Positions 15,401 through 26,300 of a DNA stretch of 64,000 bases are shown one piece after another. A program made the position numbers and the translations under genes. How positions within the stretch are numbered: position 1 is the first letter of the stretch; each line of letters opens with the position of its first letter. The DNA comes from RH-AL1 sp965198495 (GTDB lineage: Bacteria; Pseudomonadota; Alphaproteobacteria; Rhizobiales; Beijerinckiaceae). The notes below the pieces were generated by a model, which saw nothing but the letters and a program-made list of their open reading frames with translations, did not search any database and was not told the origin of the DNA. The stretch lies in NCBI GenBank assembly GCA_965198495.1, contig CBDAPL010000001.1, positions 124,001 through 188,000 of the forward strand, given 5' to 3'.

Positions 15401-17346
15401 TCGTCAAGAGGACGTTCGGTTCGGATCAGCCACCGCCGCTGACGCATCTGTTCGAACCGCCCGAACGGCATGTCGGCACGTTCGGATGGCTCTGCGGCTA
15501 TGCGGCAGACGCCTTCTTCCTGGAGGACGCGACTTGGCGCTTCACGGGACGTACCAAGCGCCGCCGCTCCGTCGAGGGCGAGGTGGCGCTCGGCATCGTC
15601 CTCGATCCCGGTGCGCCCCGGATCTCCATCGTCGACGTGCCCGGCGTGCTGCACCTGCCCATAGCGCCGGAGGGGTCATTCCGACTCATGCACGCGAAGG
15701 TCGCGCTGCTTGGCTACCGCGCACTCGACGGATCCACCTGGCGGCTCCGCCTCGTCGTCTCGACCGGCAACTGGACCCGACAGACGCTGGAGGAGAGCCT
15801 CGACCTCGCCTTCATGGTCGAGATCGGATCCGACGAACTCGATCTGCCCGAGTGCCGGCAGTCTCTGGTCGACGTGGTCGCCGGCTTCGACTTCCTTGAG
15901 GCGCTCCGCGCGACCGTCGATGACGCGCCCCTTCGCTTGGCCTCCCGAGTCACGCAGGAAGCCGTGCTGTCCGTGGCCGCATGGTGCAGGTCGGCGAAAG
16001 CGCGCGCTCCGGCGGACGTGGCGCCGCGCTTCATCGACAGTCGGACACGCGCCCTGCTGCCGCAGATCGTCGAGAAGATCGCGCCGGGCTCGCGCAACTA
16101 TCTCGCGATGGGATCCGGGTTCTACGAAGGCGGCGAAGGTCCGGCGCTTCCGAGCGTTCCGGCCGCCGTCGTCGGGGCCCTGGACGAGGCCGGCCTGCGG
16201 CGACCCGGCTCGGAGGTCGACGTCCTCGTCAATCCCGACGGGTGCCAGGCGATCGCCGCCGCCATGACGGCGCTCGCGGAAGCGCGATGGACGGTGCGCC
16301 GGCCGGGACTCGGCCCCTTCCCTTCCGCTCGGAACCTGCACGCGAAGTTCCTGTTCGGGGCGCAGTACGACCGACGCTCGACCCGATGTCTCCGCGCTTG
16401 GCTCTATCTGGGGTCGGGCAACCTCACGCGGCCGGGTCTCCTTCGCGCCGGTCGCGGCGGTGGCAATCTCGAGGCCGGCGTCGTGCTCGCCCCGAGCGGG
16501 CTGTTCTGGGAGGCGGGAAGCGGCGGCGTGCCGGTGAAGACCGCGCTTCCGATCTCCTGGGACGAGGATACCGCCTTGACGGCCGAAGGCGTCGTCGCAG
16601 GCGGCGAGATGCCAGATCGTTCCGACGCCTTCCTCGTTGCGCCGGTCTCTTGCTTGGTTTGGAGCGCCGCGTCCGACGGCACCGGCCGCCTCGTGCCGCC
16701 CGGACCTACGTCGACGGACTACGTCGTTCTCGATGCACATGGCGACCCGTGCCTTCGGGACGGACACGCGGCCGTATGGCGGGGCTCGTGCCCGCCCGAG
16801 GCGACGGTGACCTGGGATGATGCCGGCGCTAGGCGCGCAGAACGCGTACCGATCATCGACGAGCATGGCCGCGTCGGAGCAGCCCCCCTGGCGCCAGTCG
16901 CATTCGGCGAGGTCTGGTCTCTTCTCGCCGATTTCCCGTCTCCGCCCGCCGACGAGGCGGACGAGGTCGATGAAGCGGATCCAAGCGACTCCAACGTGGT
17001 CGGCGCGCCGCGGCGGGCGACCGGAGCGCCGCCCGGCGCCTACGCCATCCGCCAGGTCATGCAGCTCGTCGAACGGATCGCCGCCCGACAGACCAATATC
17101 CATCAGGTCGACTGGACGACATGGTGCGTTCGCATGGAACAGGCACTCGCCCCCATCGCCGAGGACGCCGAGATCGCAGCCTTCAGGGCGCTGGAGCTCG
17201 ACCCTCTCAGCACCCTGCGTGCCGAACCGTTCCGGCCCGACTTCGCGAGGGACGACACCACGCCGCCAGGGCGACTCTACGAGGAGACCCTCGCACGCGT
17301 GGCCGCGGCTTGGCGGGTGGCGGGTCTCGCCGGCATGGAGGCGTAG
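15397..17346 (+). CDS. Phospholipase D-like nuclease, two HKD motifs
   Basis: 649 residues, start overlapping the upstream stop. Two HKD-type half-sites are visible: HAKVALLGY...VVSTGNWTR (residues ~98-127) and HAKFLFG...LYLGSGNLTR (residues ~314-343). Each has HxK followed about 25 residues later by G-S/T-G-N. Two such motifs form one active site in PLD-superfamily nucleases such as DISARM DrmC or DpdK. The C-terminal 150 residues include an acidic linker (ADEADEVDEADPSDSN). The next gene, an SNF2 helicase, starts 1 bp after the stop. Probable role: nuclease effector of an anti-phage system. Confidence 0.8.
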   Translation: MIVKRTFGSDQPPPLTHLFEPPERHVGTFGWLCGYAADAFFLEDATWRFTGRTKRRRSVEGEVALGIVLDPGAPRISIVDVPGVLHLPIAPEGSFRLMHAKVALLGYRALDGSTWRLRLVVSTGNWTRQTLEESLDLAFMVEIGSDELDLPECRQSLVDVVAGFDFLEALRATVDDAPLRLASRVTQEAVLSVAAWCRSAKARAPADVAPRFIDSRTRALLPQIVEKIAPGSRNYLAMGSGFYEGGEGPALPSVPAAVVGALDEAGLRRPGSEVDVLVNPDGCQAIAAAMTALAEARWTVRRPGLGPFPSARNLHAKFLFGAQYDRRSTRCLRAWLYLGSGNLTRPGLLRAGRGGGNLEAGVVLAPSGLFWEAGSGGVPVKTALPISWDEDTALTAEGVVAGGEMPDRSDAFLVAPVSCLVWSAASDGTGRLVPPGPTSTDYVVLDAHGDPCLRDGHAAVWRGSCPPEATVTWDDAGARRAERVPIIDEHGRVGAAPLAPVAFGEVWSLLADFPSPPADEADEVDEADPSDSNVVGAPRRATGAPPGAYAIRQVMQLVERIAARQTNIHQVDWTTWCVRMEQALAPIAEDAEIAAFRALELDPLSTLRAEPFRPDFARDDTTPPGRLYEETLARVAAAWRVAGLAGMEA

Positions 17347-17347
17347 G

Positions 17348-19996
17348 ATGGCGTTCGCCGGCTGGAGCCAGGTCGCGGCGAACCTAGAGGTGACCCTCGC
17401 TGCGGGTGGTCCATACCTGAACGACGGGCAACGCGACAGCCTGCACGCCCTGGGCGAGCGGATCGCGGTACATGGGATGGTGATCGCCGACGAGGTCGGC
17501 ATGGGCAAGACCCGGATCGCCGTCGTACTCGCCCGCGCGGTCGTGGAAGCCGGAGGCCGCGTCGCCATCCTGATCCCATCGACGCTGGGCTTCCAGTGGC
17601 GGGAGGAACTGCGCAACGGAGGGATCCCGGACGTCCCCGATGTCGTGCGCAGCTTGTCGAGCTTCCTGTCGGGATGGTCCGAACAGATCGGTTCGAAGGC
17701 CTGGTTCGACCGATCCGTGATCCTTGTTTCGCACGGGTTCGTCAACTGGCGGCTCGGGGCGACCACTCGGCGCTGGCGCTACGAACTCCTCCCCTTGCTG
17801 GCGGGCCTTGCTCATCATGCGCGGCTTGGCGCCTATCCCTACGGGTTCAAGAAGAAGGAAGCCGAAGCCGACTGTGAGACCTCGGCCGCAGCCCGATCCA
17901 TAGCCGCGCGATGCACGGCATCGCGCGAGGCGGTCGTACGAGCGAACTTCGAGGCGCTCGGAGAGGCAGAGGTCTGGCGGACGTCCAATCTCGGCAAGAA
18001 CTACGAACAGGGCGGAGAGTCGAGACGGCTGCTGCAGCTGGCAGTCGGCCTCGGGCTGGGCGCGTTCGATCTCGTCGTCGTCGACGAGGCGCATAAGAGC
18101 CGCGGTCAGGACGCGGGCCTCTCGCGCCTGCTCGAGAGCACCCTCCTCCCGACCAGGACGTCGCGACGTCTTTGCATGACGGCGACGCCGGTCGAGCTCG
18201 ATCCCGGCGACTGGATCCAGGCGCTGACACGCGTGGGGGTCGACCTCGGGACGCGCGAAAGGATCCGAGACACGATCGTTCTCTACGGAGATGCCGTGCG
18301 GCGCGTGAGGCTGGGTTGGCGCAGCAGCCCCGCGGCCCGCGACGGCTACGTCGCCGCCGCTCGGGCCTTCGAGGACGCGCTGAAGCCCTACGTCCTCCGT
18401 CGCGACAAGCGTAGCGACGCGGCCGTCGCTCGCTTCCGAGCCGCCTCGCCGGGGGACGGATCGGACACCTACCGTCGCCAGCACGACATCACGATCACGC
18501 CGGCCAGCCTTGATCTCGATTGGCGACGGGCCGTGTGCGCCGCCGAGGCGCTCTCCTTCGTCGCCAGCGGGCATGACGACCCCGTCGCGCAGCGGTTGCG
18601 GCTCACGCTCGCCAACGGACACGGCATCGCGACGCGCTTGGGCGCCTTGGCGGCGAGCGAGGAGGATGCGGCCAGGCAGCCCGGCGACCCGGCGGTCGAG
18701 ACCGCTGCCGATGAAGAAGCAGAGGCTGCGCCTGCGTCGCCGACCGAAGCCAAGCGCGTCGCGCGGACTGCCTGGTGGCTAGGCGTCATCGACCGCGTCG
18801 CGAGGAAGGAGGCGGCGCTCTACGATCATCCGACGTTGCTCGCCGCCGTCACCGCCATCGAGGCTTACGACGCGAAGCGCGAGAAGGTCCTCGTCTTCGG
18901 CCGCTTCACCAGGCCGATGCGGGCGCTCGTTGAGATATTGAACGCGCGGGCGATGCTGCGTGCTCTCGAAGCCGGAACGCCCTGGCCGCAGGCTCGCATC
19001 CGCGACGAGGAGATGGCGGCCGTTGCGGCGGCTCACCGCCAGCTGGGCCGACAGGAGCCCTTCGACGCATTCCTTACGAATGTCCGGTTGGCCCGGCAGT
19101 ACTCGCGTATCGAGCGGAGGCGAGAGGTTCTGCGGGGCAAGGTCCTCGACCTCATCATCGCCGGTCTACCGGACGAGGAACGGGCGGCGCGCGCCCTGGC
19201 CGAAGCGGCGAGGGTCGGGAGCGACGGCGGACTGGCCGTTCTCGCCGCGGCGATCGAGCAGCTCCTCGGGCAGGAGACGGAGAACGCCGACATGCGCGAC
19301 GGCGCGAATGCATTCTCCGCAGTCACGGTCGCCGATGCCTTCCTGCAACTCCTCGCCGCGTTGCGCGAGCGAGGCGAAGGCGATCTCGACGGCGACGAGA
19401 GCCTCGACTCGGACGAAGCGAGCGAGCTGTGGAGCACTCTCGCCGCCCGTCTGGACGAAGAATACGGCATCGAACGCGGCCGGTTCACGCGCCTGATGAA
19501 CGGCGCCACGTCCCTGCCTACGCGTCGCACGCTCCAGCTCGCCTTCAATCGCGCGGAGAGCAATCCACGAGTCCTGGTGGCGCAATCCCTCGTCGGTCGA
19601 GAAGGGCTCAACCTGCATCTGGCCTGCCGCATTGTGATCCTGCTGCACCCGGAGTGGAATCCCGGTATCGTTGAGCAGCAGGTCGGACGTGTGGACCGTG
19701 TCGGGAGCCTCTGGTCGCAACAGCTGGACCAAGCGCTTGCATCGCACTCGCACGAACTTCCGCGCATCGAGATCCGGCCGGTGCTGTTCGATGGCACTTA
19801 CGACGCCCACAATTGGGCCGTCCTCAACGAGCGTTGGGACGATCTACGCGCGCAATTGCATGGCGTCGTCGTGCCCCATCGGCTCCGGAACAGTTGTACG
19901 ATCGGCGAGCTGAGCGAGATCCAACGTCTGGACGCAGCCGCTCCGAACTTCGAACCGCCTCACCGGCTTGCGGGCGGTGGGTCGCGCCCGAACTGA
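17348..19996 (+). CDS. SNF2-family helicase of the PLD defence operon
   Basis: 882 residues from ATG 17348. Superfamily 2 motifs: I DEVGMGKT (~50), II VVVDEAHKSRG (~245), III MTATP (~277), V-VI SLVGREGLNLHLACRI...WNPGIVEQQVGRVDRVGS (~750-785). This is the SNF2/RapA-like pattern of DNA translocases. It is the third gene of an operon with an unknown protein and a PLD nuclease. The likely model is ATP-driven scanning of DNA that delivers the nuclease. It ends facing the Druantia-like operon. Confidence 0.85.
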   Translation: MAFAGWSQVAANLEVTLAAGGPYLNDGQRDSLHALGERIAVHGMVIADEVGMGKTRIAVVLARAVVEAGGRVAILIPSTLGFQWREELRNGGIPDVPDVVRSLSSFLSGWSEQIGSKAWFDRSVILVSHGFVNWRLGATTRRWRYELLPLLAGLAHHARLGAYPYGFKKKEAEADCETSAAARSIAARCTASREAVVRANFEALGEAEVWRTSNLGKNYEQGGESRRLLQLAVGLGLGAFDLVVVDEAHKSRGQDAGLSRLLESTLLPTRTSRRLCMTATPVELDPGDWIQALTRVGVDLGTRERIRDTIVLYGDAVRRVRLGWRSSPAARDGYVAAARAFEDALKPYVLRRDKRSDAAVARFRAASPGDGSDTYRRQHDITITPASLDLDWRRAVCAAEALSFVASGHDDPVAQRLRLTLANGHGIATRLGALAASEEDAARQPGDPAVETAADEEAEAAPASPTEAKRVARTAWWLGVIDRVARKEAALYDHPTLLAAVTAIEAYDAKREKVLVFGRFTRPMRALVEILNARAMLRALEAGTPWPQARIRDEEMAAVAAAHRQLGRQEPFDAFLTNVRLARQYSRIERRREVLRGKVLDLIIAGLPDEERAARALAEAARVGSDGGLAVLAAAIEQLLGQETENADMRDGANAFSAVTVADAFLQLLAALRERGEGDLDGDESLDSDEASELWSTLAARLDEEYGIERGRFTRLMNGATSLPTRRTLQLAFNRAESNPRVLVAQSLVGREGLNLHLACRIVILLHPEWNPGIVEQQVGRVDRVGSLWSQQLDQALASHSHELPRIEIRPVLFDGTYDAHNWAVLNERWDDLRAQLHGVVVPHRLRNSCTIGELSEIQRLDAAAPNFEPPHRLAGGGSRPN

Positions 19997-20240
19997 GGGC
20001 CGAGATCGTCTACTGCCGTCGGACCGCGTCCTGTTCACCCGCCGCGGCGGGGGCGCCTTCGGCAACGCCGAAGAGTGGATCGACGACGCGATGACGAGGG
20101 CGCTCAGGATCGCGGCCGGGTTCTGCATCGACGTCACCATGGTCTCATACGGGCTGGCGCCTTTGCGGAGCCTGTGGCCGGTCACGGCCTGTCTGTCGAT
20201 CGGCTCCCAAAACGTTGGATTGCCGATCGGGGGCAAGTAA
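19997..20240 (+). pseudogene. Possible 3' gene fragment
   Basis: Bases 19990-20240 encode, in frame, VLFTRRGGGAFGNAEEWID followed by RALRIAAGFCIDVTMVSYG, a coherent alpha/beta-looking segment resembling a protein C-terminus, but with no credible start. It sits between two convergent operons and could be a remnant or a chance reading frame. The remaining bases to 20362 show nothing. Confidence 0.25.
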
Positions 20241-20362
20241 AGGCCGATTGACACCTCGGAATGGAGATATGCTCTGCTCGCAAACCCAGATCAGGTCACA
20301 ACGCCAGTCTCCGCGATGCCGACGATCCATTCGTTCGCTAGAGCCGCTCTACCTTCATGATC

Positions 20363-23300
20363 TCAGCTCATGGATGCGACAACGTAAGTCGCTCCCTTTG
20401 CTACAATCCGAAAGTCGACGGTCGTCAAAGCCTTGAGCTGGTTTGCCGGCGAGTCGTTGAAGTTGAATTTCGGTGCCGCAATCGCCGACCACGCACCGAA
20501 ACCCTGGTCCAGCAGGACCTGTGCCTTGTGACCGTCCTGAAATTCCAACGATATGCTGCGTCCGTGAGGCGGCGATCCAATATTCGCTGTGAGACGAAGT
20601 CCAGTCCGCGCAGCGAGCAGGGTCATGACAGCACTACGATCGCTCTCCCTCGCCCAGTCATCAATGAAGCGCCAAGGACTCCTCTCGTTTGGTCTCAGGG
20701 GGCTAAGTTCTATCGCCAGCGGGATTGGTTTTATCGACGACGCACCACCTATGGCCGCAAGCGTCTCAATCGCCATGCGCGCTGTCAACGGCGAGTTCAG
20801 GTAGCGATCCGAGTAGGTGATCGCCATCACCGGTGAACACGGTGCTTTCGAAAGGTCGAGCGGCGCGCGCAGGAGATCGACCATCCGCTTGGCGAAAGAG
20901 CGCAGCGCACCGTCGAGTTCGCTCGTTATCGTCAGGATCCTGGCGCCGGTCTGGGGTTGCAGCTGAGAGAAGGGGATGTCGGTTCCGGTAAGCAGAGCCC
21001 TCGAATGCCCGAACTGTACGACGGGTGCGGTTTGCGATCTTCCCCAAAGGGCATCCGGGCGGAACACGCCCACGTCACGGGTCGCCAGTGTCACGTTTCG
21101 TTCGCCGCCGACGACCTCGGCCAAAACACTCGCGCCATTGGGCATGACGGCGGCGGGCGCCTCCTCCAACGACGCTCCCCACGTTTTGAGCCAGTCCCGA
21201 AGCGCTAGCATCGCCGTCGCGTCCATTGCGGCCACTGTTCCCGGAGGCACGGAGACGATCGCTTGTCGACCGGTGTCCGACCACCGGCGCATCAGGTTCG
21301 CGGCGCGCCACTTCTCCAGCGCTGCCACGTCAAGCGGCGCTTCAAGTCTGAGCACGAGGCGCTTCGCTTTGCCTGTTCGGGCGCGGACGAGAGCGTCGAG
21401 CACGTCTGACGTCAGGCGCGCACCCGGTGCAGCTAAGTCAATTGGCTTTGGCGATCCGTTGGCTGCAAGGCTCCTGACGACCTCGAGCGCGCCTTGGCGA
21501 TCAAGGGTCGTGGCCTCCTCCTCATTGAGGTCGCCCGCCAGGACACATGCCGGGCAGCTGGTGACGCAGCCCATGACCTTACAGTCGAGGATCGCCTCCA
21601 TAGGCTCCAGCAGGTCGTTGAAGAGCGGGCCCGCCTGCGTCGAAAATCCGGAGCCGCCGACCGCCTTATCGAATACGAACGCGCTGATCCGACCGCCGAC
21701 GGTGTCAGAACGGCGTGCGGAGGCGACGCCCATCTCATCGAAGCCGACGCCGAGCTTCTGTGCCAGCGCTTCGCGCAACGCCACCGCCACAGCCAGGGCT
21801 GCACCCCGCGTCGTCAGGCCCGTCGGCTGGACCTCGAACACGTCGGTATTGATCTCGTAGCCGAGCCTCAGCTTTCGCTTGATGCCGAACGGCTTGCGCG
21901 ATCCCGGACAATGATTGTCGGCGTCAGGCTTTCCGAGCAGCGGCGCGTGCAGCCAGGTGTCGTCGTTCGCGGCGCGACGACCGGCCTCGGGCTGTGCGCG
22001 CCCGCAGTGCAGGCAGATTTCATAGCCGGACCGCGACGGCCCCGAGTTGCAGTAGAAGACCGTGCCGGATCGGTTCTCGCGCCGTCGGCCCTGTTCGAGG
22101 TTCGCCAGCGCCGTCCAGGGCACGCCGCGCAGGCTTATCGCCGGCTCGTCGGCGGGTACGAAGCTCACCGTGTCAGGATCTGCGTGCGGGTCCTGTCGCA
22201 GATCGGCGGCGAAGCCCGCGGGCTGCAGGTATTCCATCCACTGGGGTCCTGCGGCGCTGCAGCTGCCGCAGGACCCGCCGTCGTCGCGGTTGTGCGTCGT
22301 GCCAGACTCGCCGCAGCTCTGGCATCGCCAGCGCCATAGCAGGTTCTGGATCTCGCGGACGCCGTCCTCTGATGCCGGCCGTCGCCAGTTCAGCGTGACG
22401 CCGGCCGAGCGATGGACGAGGCCGTCCAGCACCACCTCCGAGCCCGGTGCGTATTCGCGCATTGCGACGTCGAGCTGGCGCTGCGGGAACGCCTTCAGGC
22501 GCGGTCGATCTCCGTCGATCACCGGCGCCTCGGGTTCATCCACCCGGCAGACGAAGGAGACGACGCCCGTCGGAAAACCGTGACTAGGAAGGAACCCGCG
22601 CTCCGACAGGACTCTCAAAAGGTAATCCTCGCATATGCGGCGCAACTGTAGGGCAAGCCCGCGATTGGCCGCCGTATTGGCCGGGTCGCCTTGACCCCGC
22701 GATGCCTGAAGGGCTCGCCATTCCTCCGCGAACCCGGCGCGAAGCGATCTCATGCCATCTATCGTGTCATCGATGACGGTGACGTCGTTATCGAGTGCGG
22801 AGCCCCGCGTGAGCGTTTCGAGCCGCGCCCTGAGGTCCGCTCTCGTGCTGTCCATCGCGAGGAAGGCGATGAAGTGGGAGGCGGAGTTCTGATCGTCCTC
22901 CTTGGCTCCGGCGCCAGAAGGGCAGCCGAAGAACGGGCCGGCCTGCATCTTCAGCGCGTTGACGCTCTGGTTCTTCGCGAAGGCCGAGAAAAGCAGGGCG
23001 TTGACGTGTCGCTGGACAATGATGGTGCTGTCGAGTGCGACCCTCGGGGCGCGCATCTGCCTGCCGAGGAAACGTATCGGATCGAGGAACGCCAGGCGAT
23101 CCAGGGGACGGTCCTTGCAGAACGTGAAGGCGAGGGACATCGCCTGCTTGCGCCGGCCGGCGCGCCCGACGCGCTGACGGTAGGAGGCGATCGACGGCGG
23201 CACGTTCGTCATCATGACGTGCGATACCGAGCCAATGTCGACGCCCATCTCCATCGTCGTCGAGCAATTGAGAACGTTGATCTCGCCCCTCTTGAACGAG

Positions 23301-26300
23301 GCCTCGTAGCGCCGCAGGCGGTCGGGTGCTTGCTGTGCCGAATGCTCCGCCGACCGGAAGAAGTCCGCGAACTGCGCGGTGCGGTCGTTGAGGTCCGTCC
23401 AGGCGCCGAGGTCGCGGAGTGACCGGATCGCGGGGTCCCCATCAAGCCATTCGGCGATCTCGCCGCGTGTGGAGATGGGGTCGCGGCCGGCGGTGGCGCC
23501 AAGAAAAGGTGCGGGGTGACGCGGGAGGACGACGGGCTCGGTCTTGCGGGCCGGCGAGCCAATGCCATCCACGCCGTACGGCGTCATCCCGCGAAACGAA
23601 ATGTCGAGAATCCGCCTGGTCACGGGGCAGAAATGGGCCTGTCGGATCGGGGCAATCGAGGCTTTGTCGAAATCGAGGGCGTGGTTTACCGCGCCTGGCG
23701 TCGTCAGCACCGGCGTGACCGCTGACCAGGCGGCGTCGAGGCACTCTTGCACACTCGCTTTGACAACCGGATCTGTGGCGTCGAGCCCGAAGCCCTTGAG
23801 GAGCATGAGCACGGGACGTGTCGTACGCTTCAGCACGGCCGTTCCCTGGGGCATGTACGGCCAGCGGCGCTGGCGCGGCAGCAGATCGCCATCGGCCGTC
23901 TTGACGTACTCCGTGAGGGTGGCTTTCGGCTGGACCCAGCGCTTGTCGTCCCAAGACATGCGAACGGCTGAGTTCGCTCGCACGAGGTGAGTAAGGATCG
24001 TCTCGAGGAATGCGCGCCAGTCATCGTCCGAACCGCCCAGCTCGATGAAGACCTTTGGCGTTCTGACCCTTTCGACATCGGCGAAGCGCAGCCGCGCTAG
24101 GCCCATCGTCTCGATAGAGTTGGCACGACGCGGGCGTCGCGCGAACTCCCGCAGCAAGAGGAAGCGCGCCAGAGTGCTCGGATTGTTGAAGCGCTCACGG
24201 TCACGCGGTTCCCATAGATCCTTCAGCCATACCTGCACTTCCTCGCGTTCACTGAGGCGCAAAATCATATCAGGCCAGGCTAAACCCCTATCGGCGCTGT
24301 CGAGCAGCGCGGCTCGTTCGCGCTTCTTGCCCGCAAGGATGCCGGCAAGGGACGGATTGCTTAGGCCCTCGAGCGTGACGATGTCGTAGTCGAGGGTGGC
24401 CGTGTCCGGCACCCGCGACATTGCGTCTTGTACGGCGTGGTAGACGAACGAACGCACGAAGTTGCGCTCGGCACCGATCTGCAGCTTGGCGGCCAACCGC
24501 GCGGTGCCCTGGCGGCTGTCCGTAAAGGACAGCAGCTGTCGGCCGCCGAGCGGCGGCGCGCAATCGCGTCCCACCTCCGCGTCCGGTGCCGCCGCGCCCT
24601 CGAGGAGAGTGGGGACGAGATTGCTCAGGAGAAAGGGCGCTCCGAAGCGAAATGACCTGATCAGTTCGGCCGAACCGGGCCGACCGCGGCAATCACAGGC
24701 TAAGCAGTGGTGAGGCTTGTCGTGTTGGTACGATCGGAAGGTGGTGCGTTCGGCCGAGGCGCTGTCGCAGGCCCTCATCTCGGTGAGGTCGACGTGGAGC
24801 GGCCAGTCGCCGGGCGTGGTGCGCCACGGCAAGAGCTTGCGGCCCTTGGCGCCGATGCAGTCGTCGCTTTGGTGCGTCTCCTTAGCCTCGTCCGGACCTT
24901 GCTCCGTCTCGCCGGCGGCCTCCGCTTCCGCGGTGAAGTCGTCGTCGGGCCGAGCCCGCGACGGCCGCACGAGACGCCCGCCGTCGCGCTCTTGGATGTC
25001 GAGGTAGGGCTCGCCGCAGCTGTTGCAGACGACGACCTCGAACGTCGGCTGTCGGCAAGCCGGACATTCCTCGCGGTCCGTGATCGAGATCGCGCCAAAG
25101 GGCCAGTCGTGCGGCCGGGCGCCCTTGCACCCGGGATCGATGCAGCTCCACAAACCGGGGATCGATCGGTGGAAACCGTGGATGCGCAGCGGCGATAGCG
25201 CGTGCCCATCCTTGCGGGCGCGCGACATGGCCATCGCCAAGGCGATCGGAGACAGTCCGACCTTGCTCGCCGCGGCGGTCATCTCCGACCACGCGATGGC
25301 CTCCGCGCGCGTGCGCAGTTTGTCGAGCAGAGGACGCAGCGACGCGCTCGCCGCGAGAGCGTCGAACGTCGAAGCCTCGTCGCCGTCCGCCAGCAGCATC
25401 GGATCGAGAGCGTGCGTCGTTGTCTTTTGGGAAAGTTCGGGCCAATGCGCCTTGCCGCGGACGACGCTGACGCGATCGAGGGGCGCGCCAGACACGTCTG
25501 CGAGGAAGCGGGCCAGGTCGGCTTCGGAGCCGGGGCCGCCGATCGTGGCGGAGGTGGCGACGAAGCGCACGTCGCGGGGTTCCACGCCGAAGGCGAGGCA
25601 GACGCGGCGAAGCAGCAGCGCGATTTCGGCGGCGCGGGCGCCGACGTAGCTGTGCGCCTCGTCAAGCACGATGTAGCGCAGCCGACCCTGCGATACGGCG
25701 AGGATCGAACCGTCTTCGGGGCGCAGGAGCATGTACTCGAGCATCGTCACGTTGGTCACGAGGATCGGCGGTGGGGCCTCACGCAGCGCGCGGCGGTCTG
25801 CGACCGTTTCGGGCCGCCTTCTCGCGTCCAAACTGCTCGTCTCGTTTGGTAGGAGGCCGTTGTACAAGGCGAACCTCAGCCGACCGTTGAACGGAGCGGT
25901 CCAGTCCCGCAGGCGCTCCTCCTGCGAAGCGATGAGCGCGTTGAGCGGGTAGAGAACGATCGCCTGGACGCCGTCGTCGATGGGCCTGTCGCGCGACTGG
26001 CGCACCAGGTCGTCGATTATCGGCACGAGGAAACATTCCGTCTTGCCCGATCCCGTGCCGCTCGTGACGAGCACTGAGTGCGCCACCTCGGGATCGGCAA
26101 GCTTGCGCCAAGCCTCGACCTGATGCGTGTAGGGATGCCATTCCCGCTTGAAGCGGTAGCGGTTGGGCCGGTCGTCGTCGGCCCCGTCGAGCGCCGCGAC
26201 GGTGTCGGGATGCAGCAAGCCGCCGGCAAGGTCTCCGATTGTCTCAGCGTGCTCGACATAGCCGGGAGCGGCTTCGATCACGGGCTCTTGTAGGAGACCG

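Noticed and set aside
15676..17766. 696-codon minus-strand frame across the PLD gene
   Set aside because: Runs antisense over both HKD motifs and into the next gene; composition typical of a shadow.
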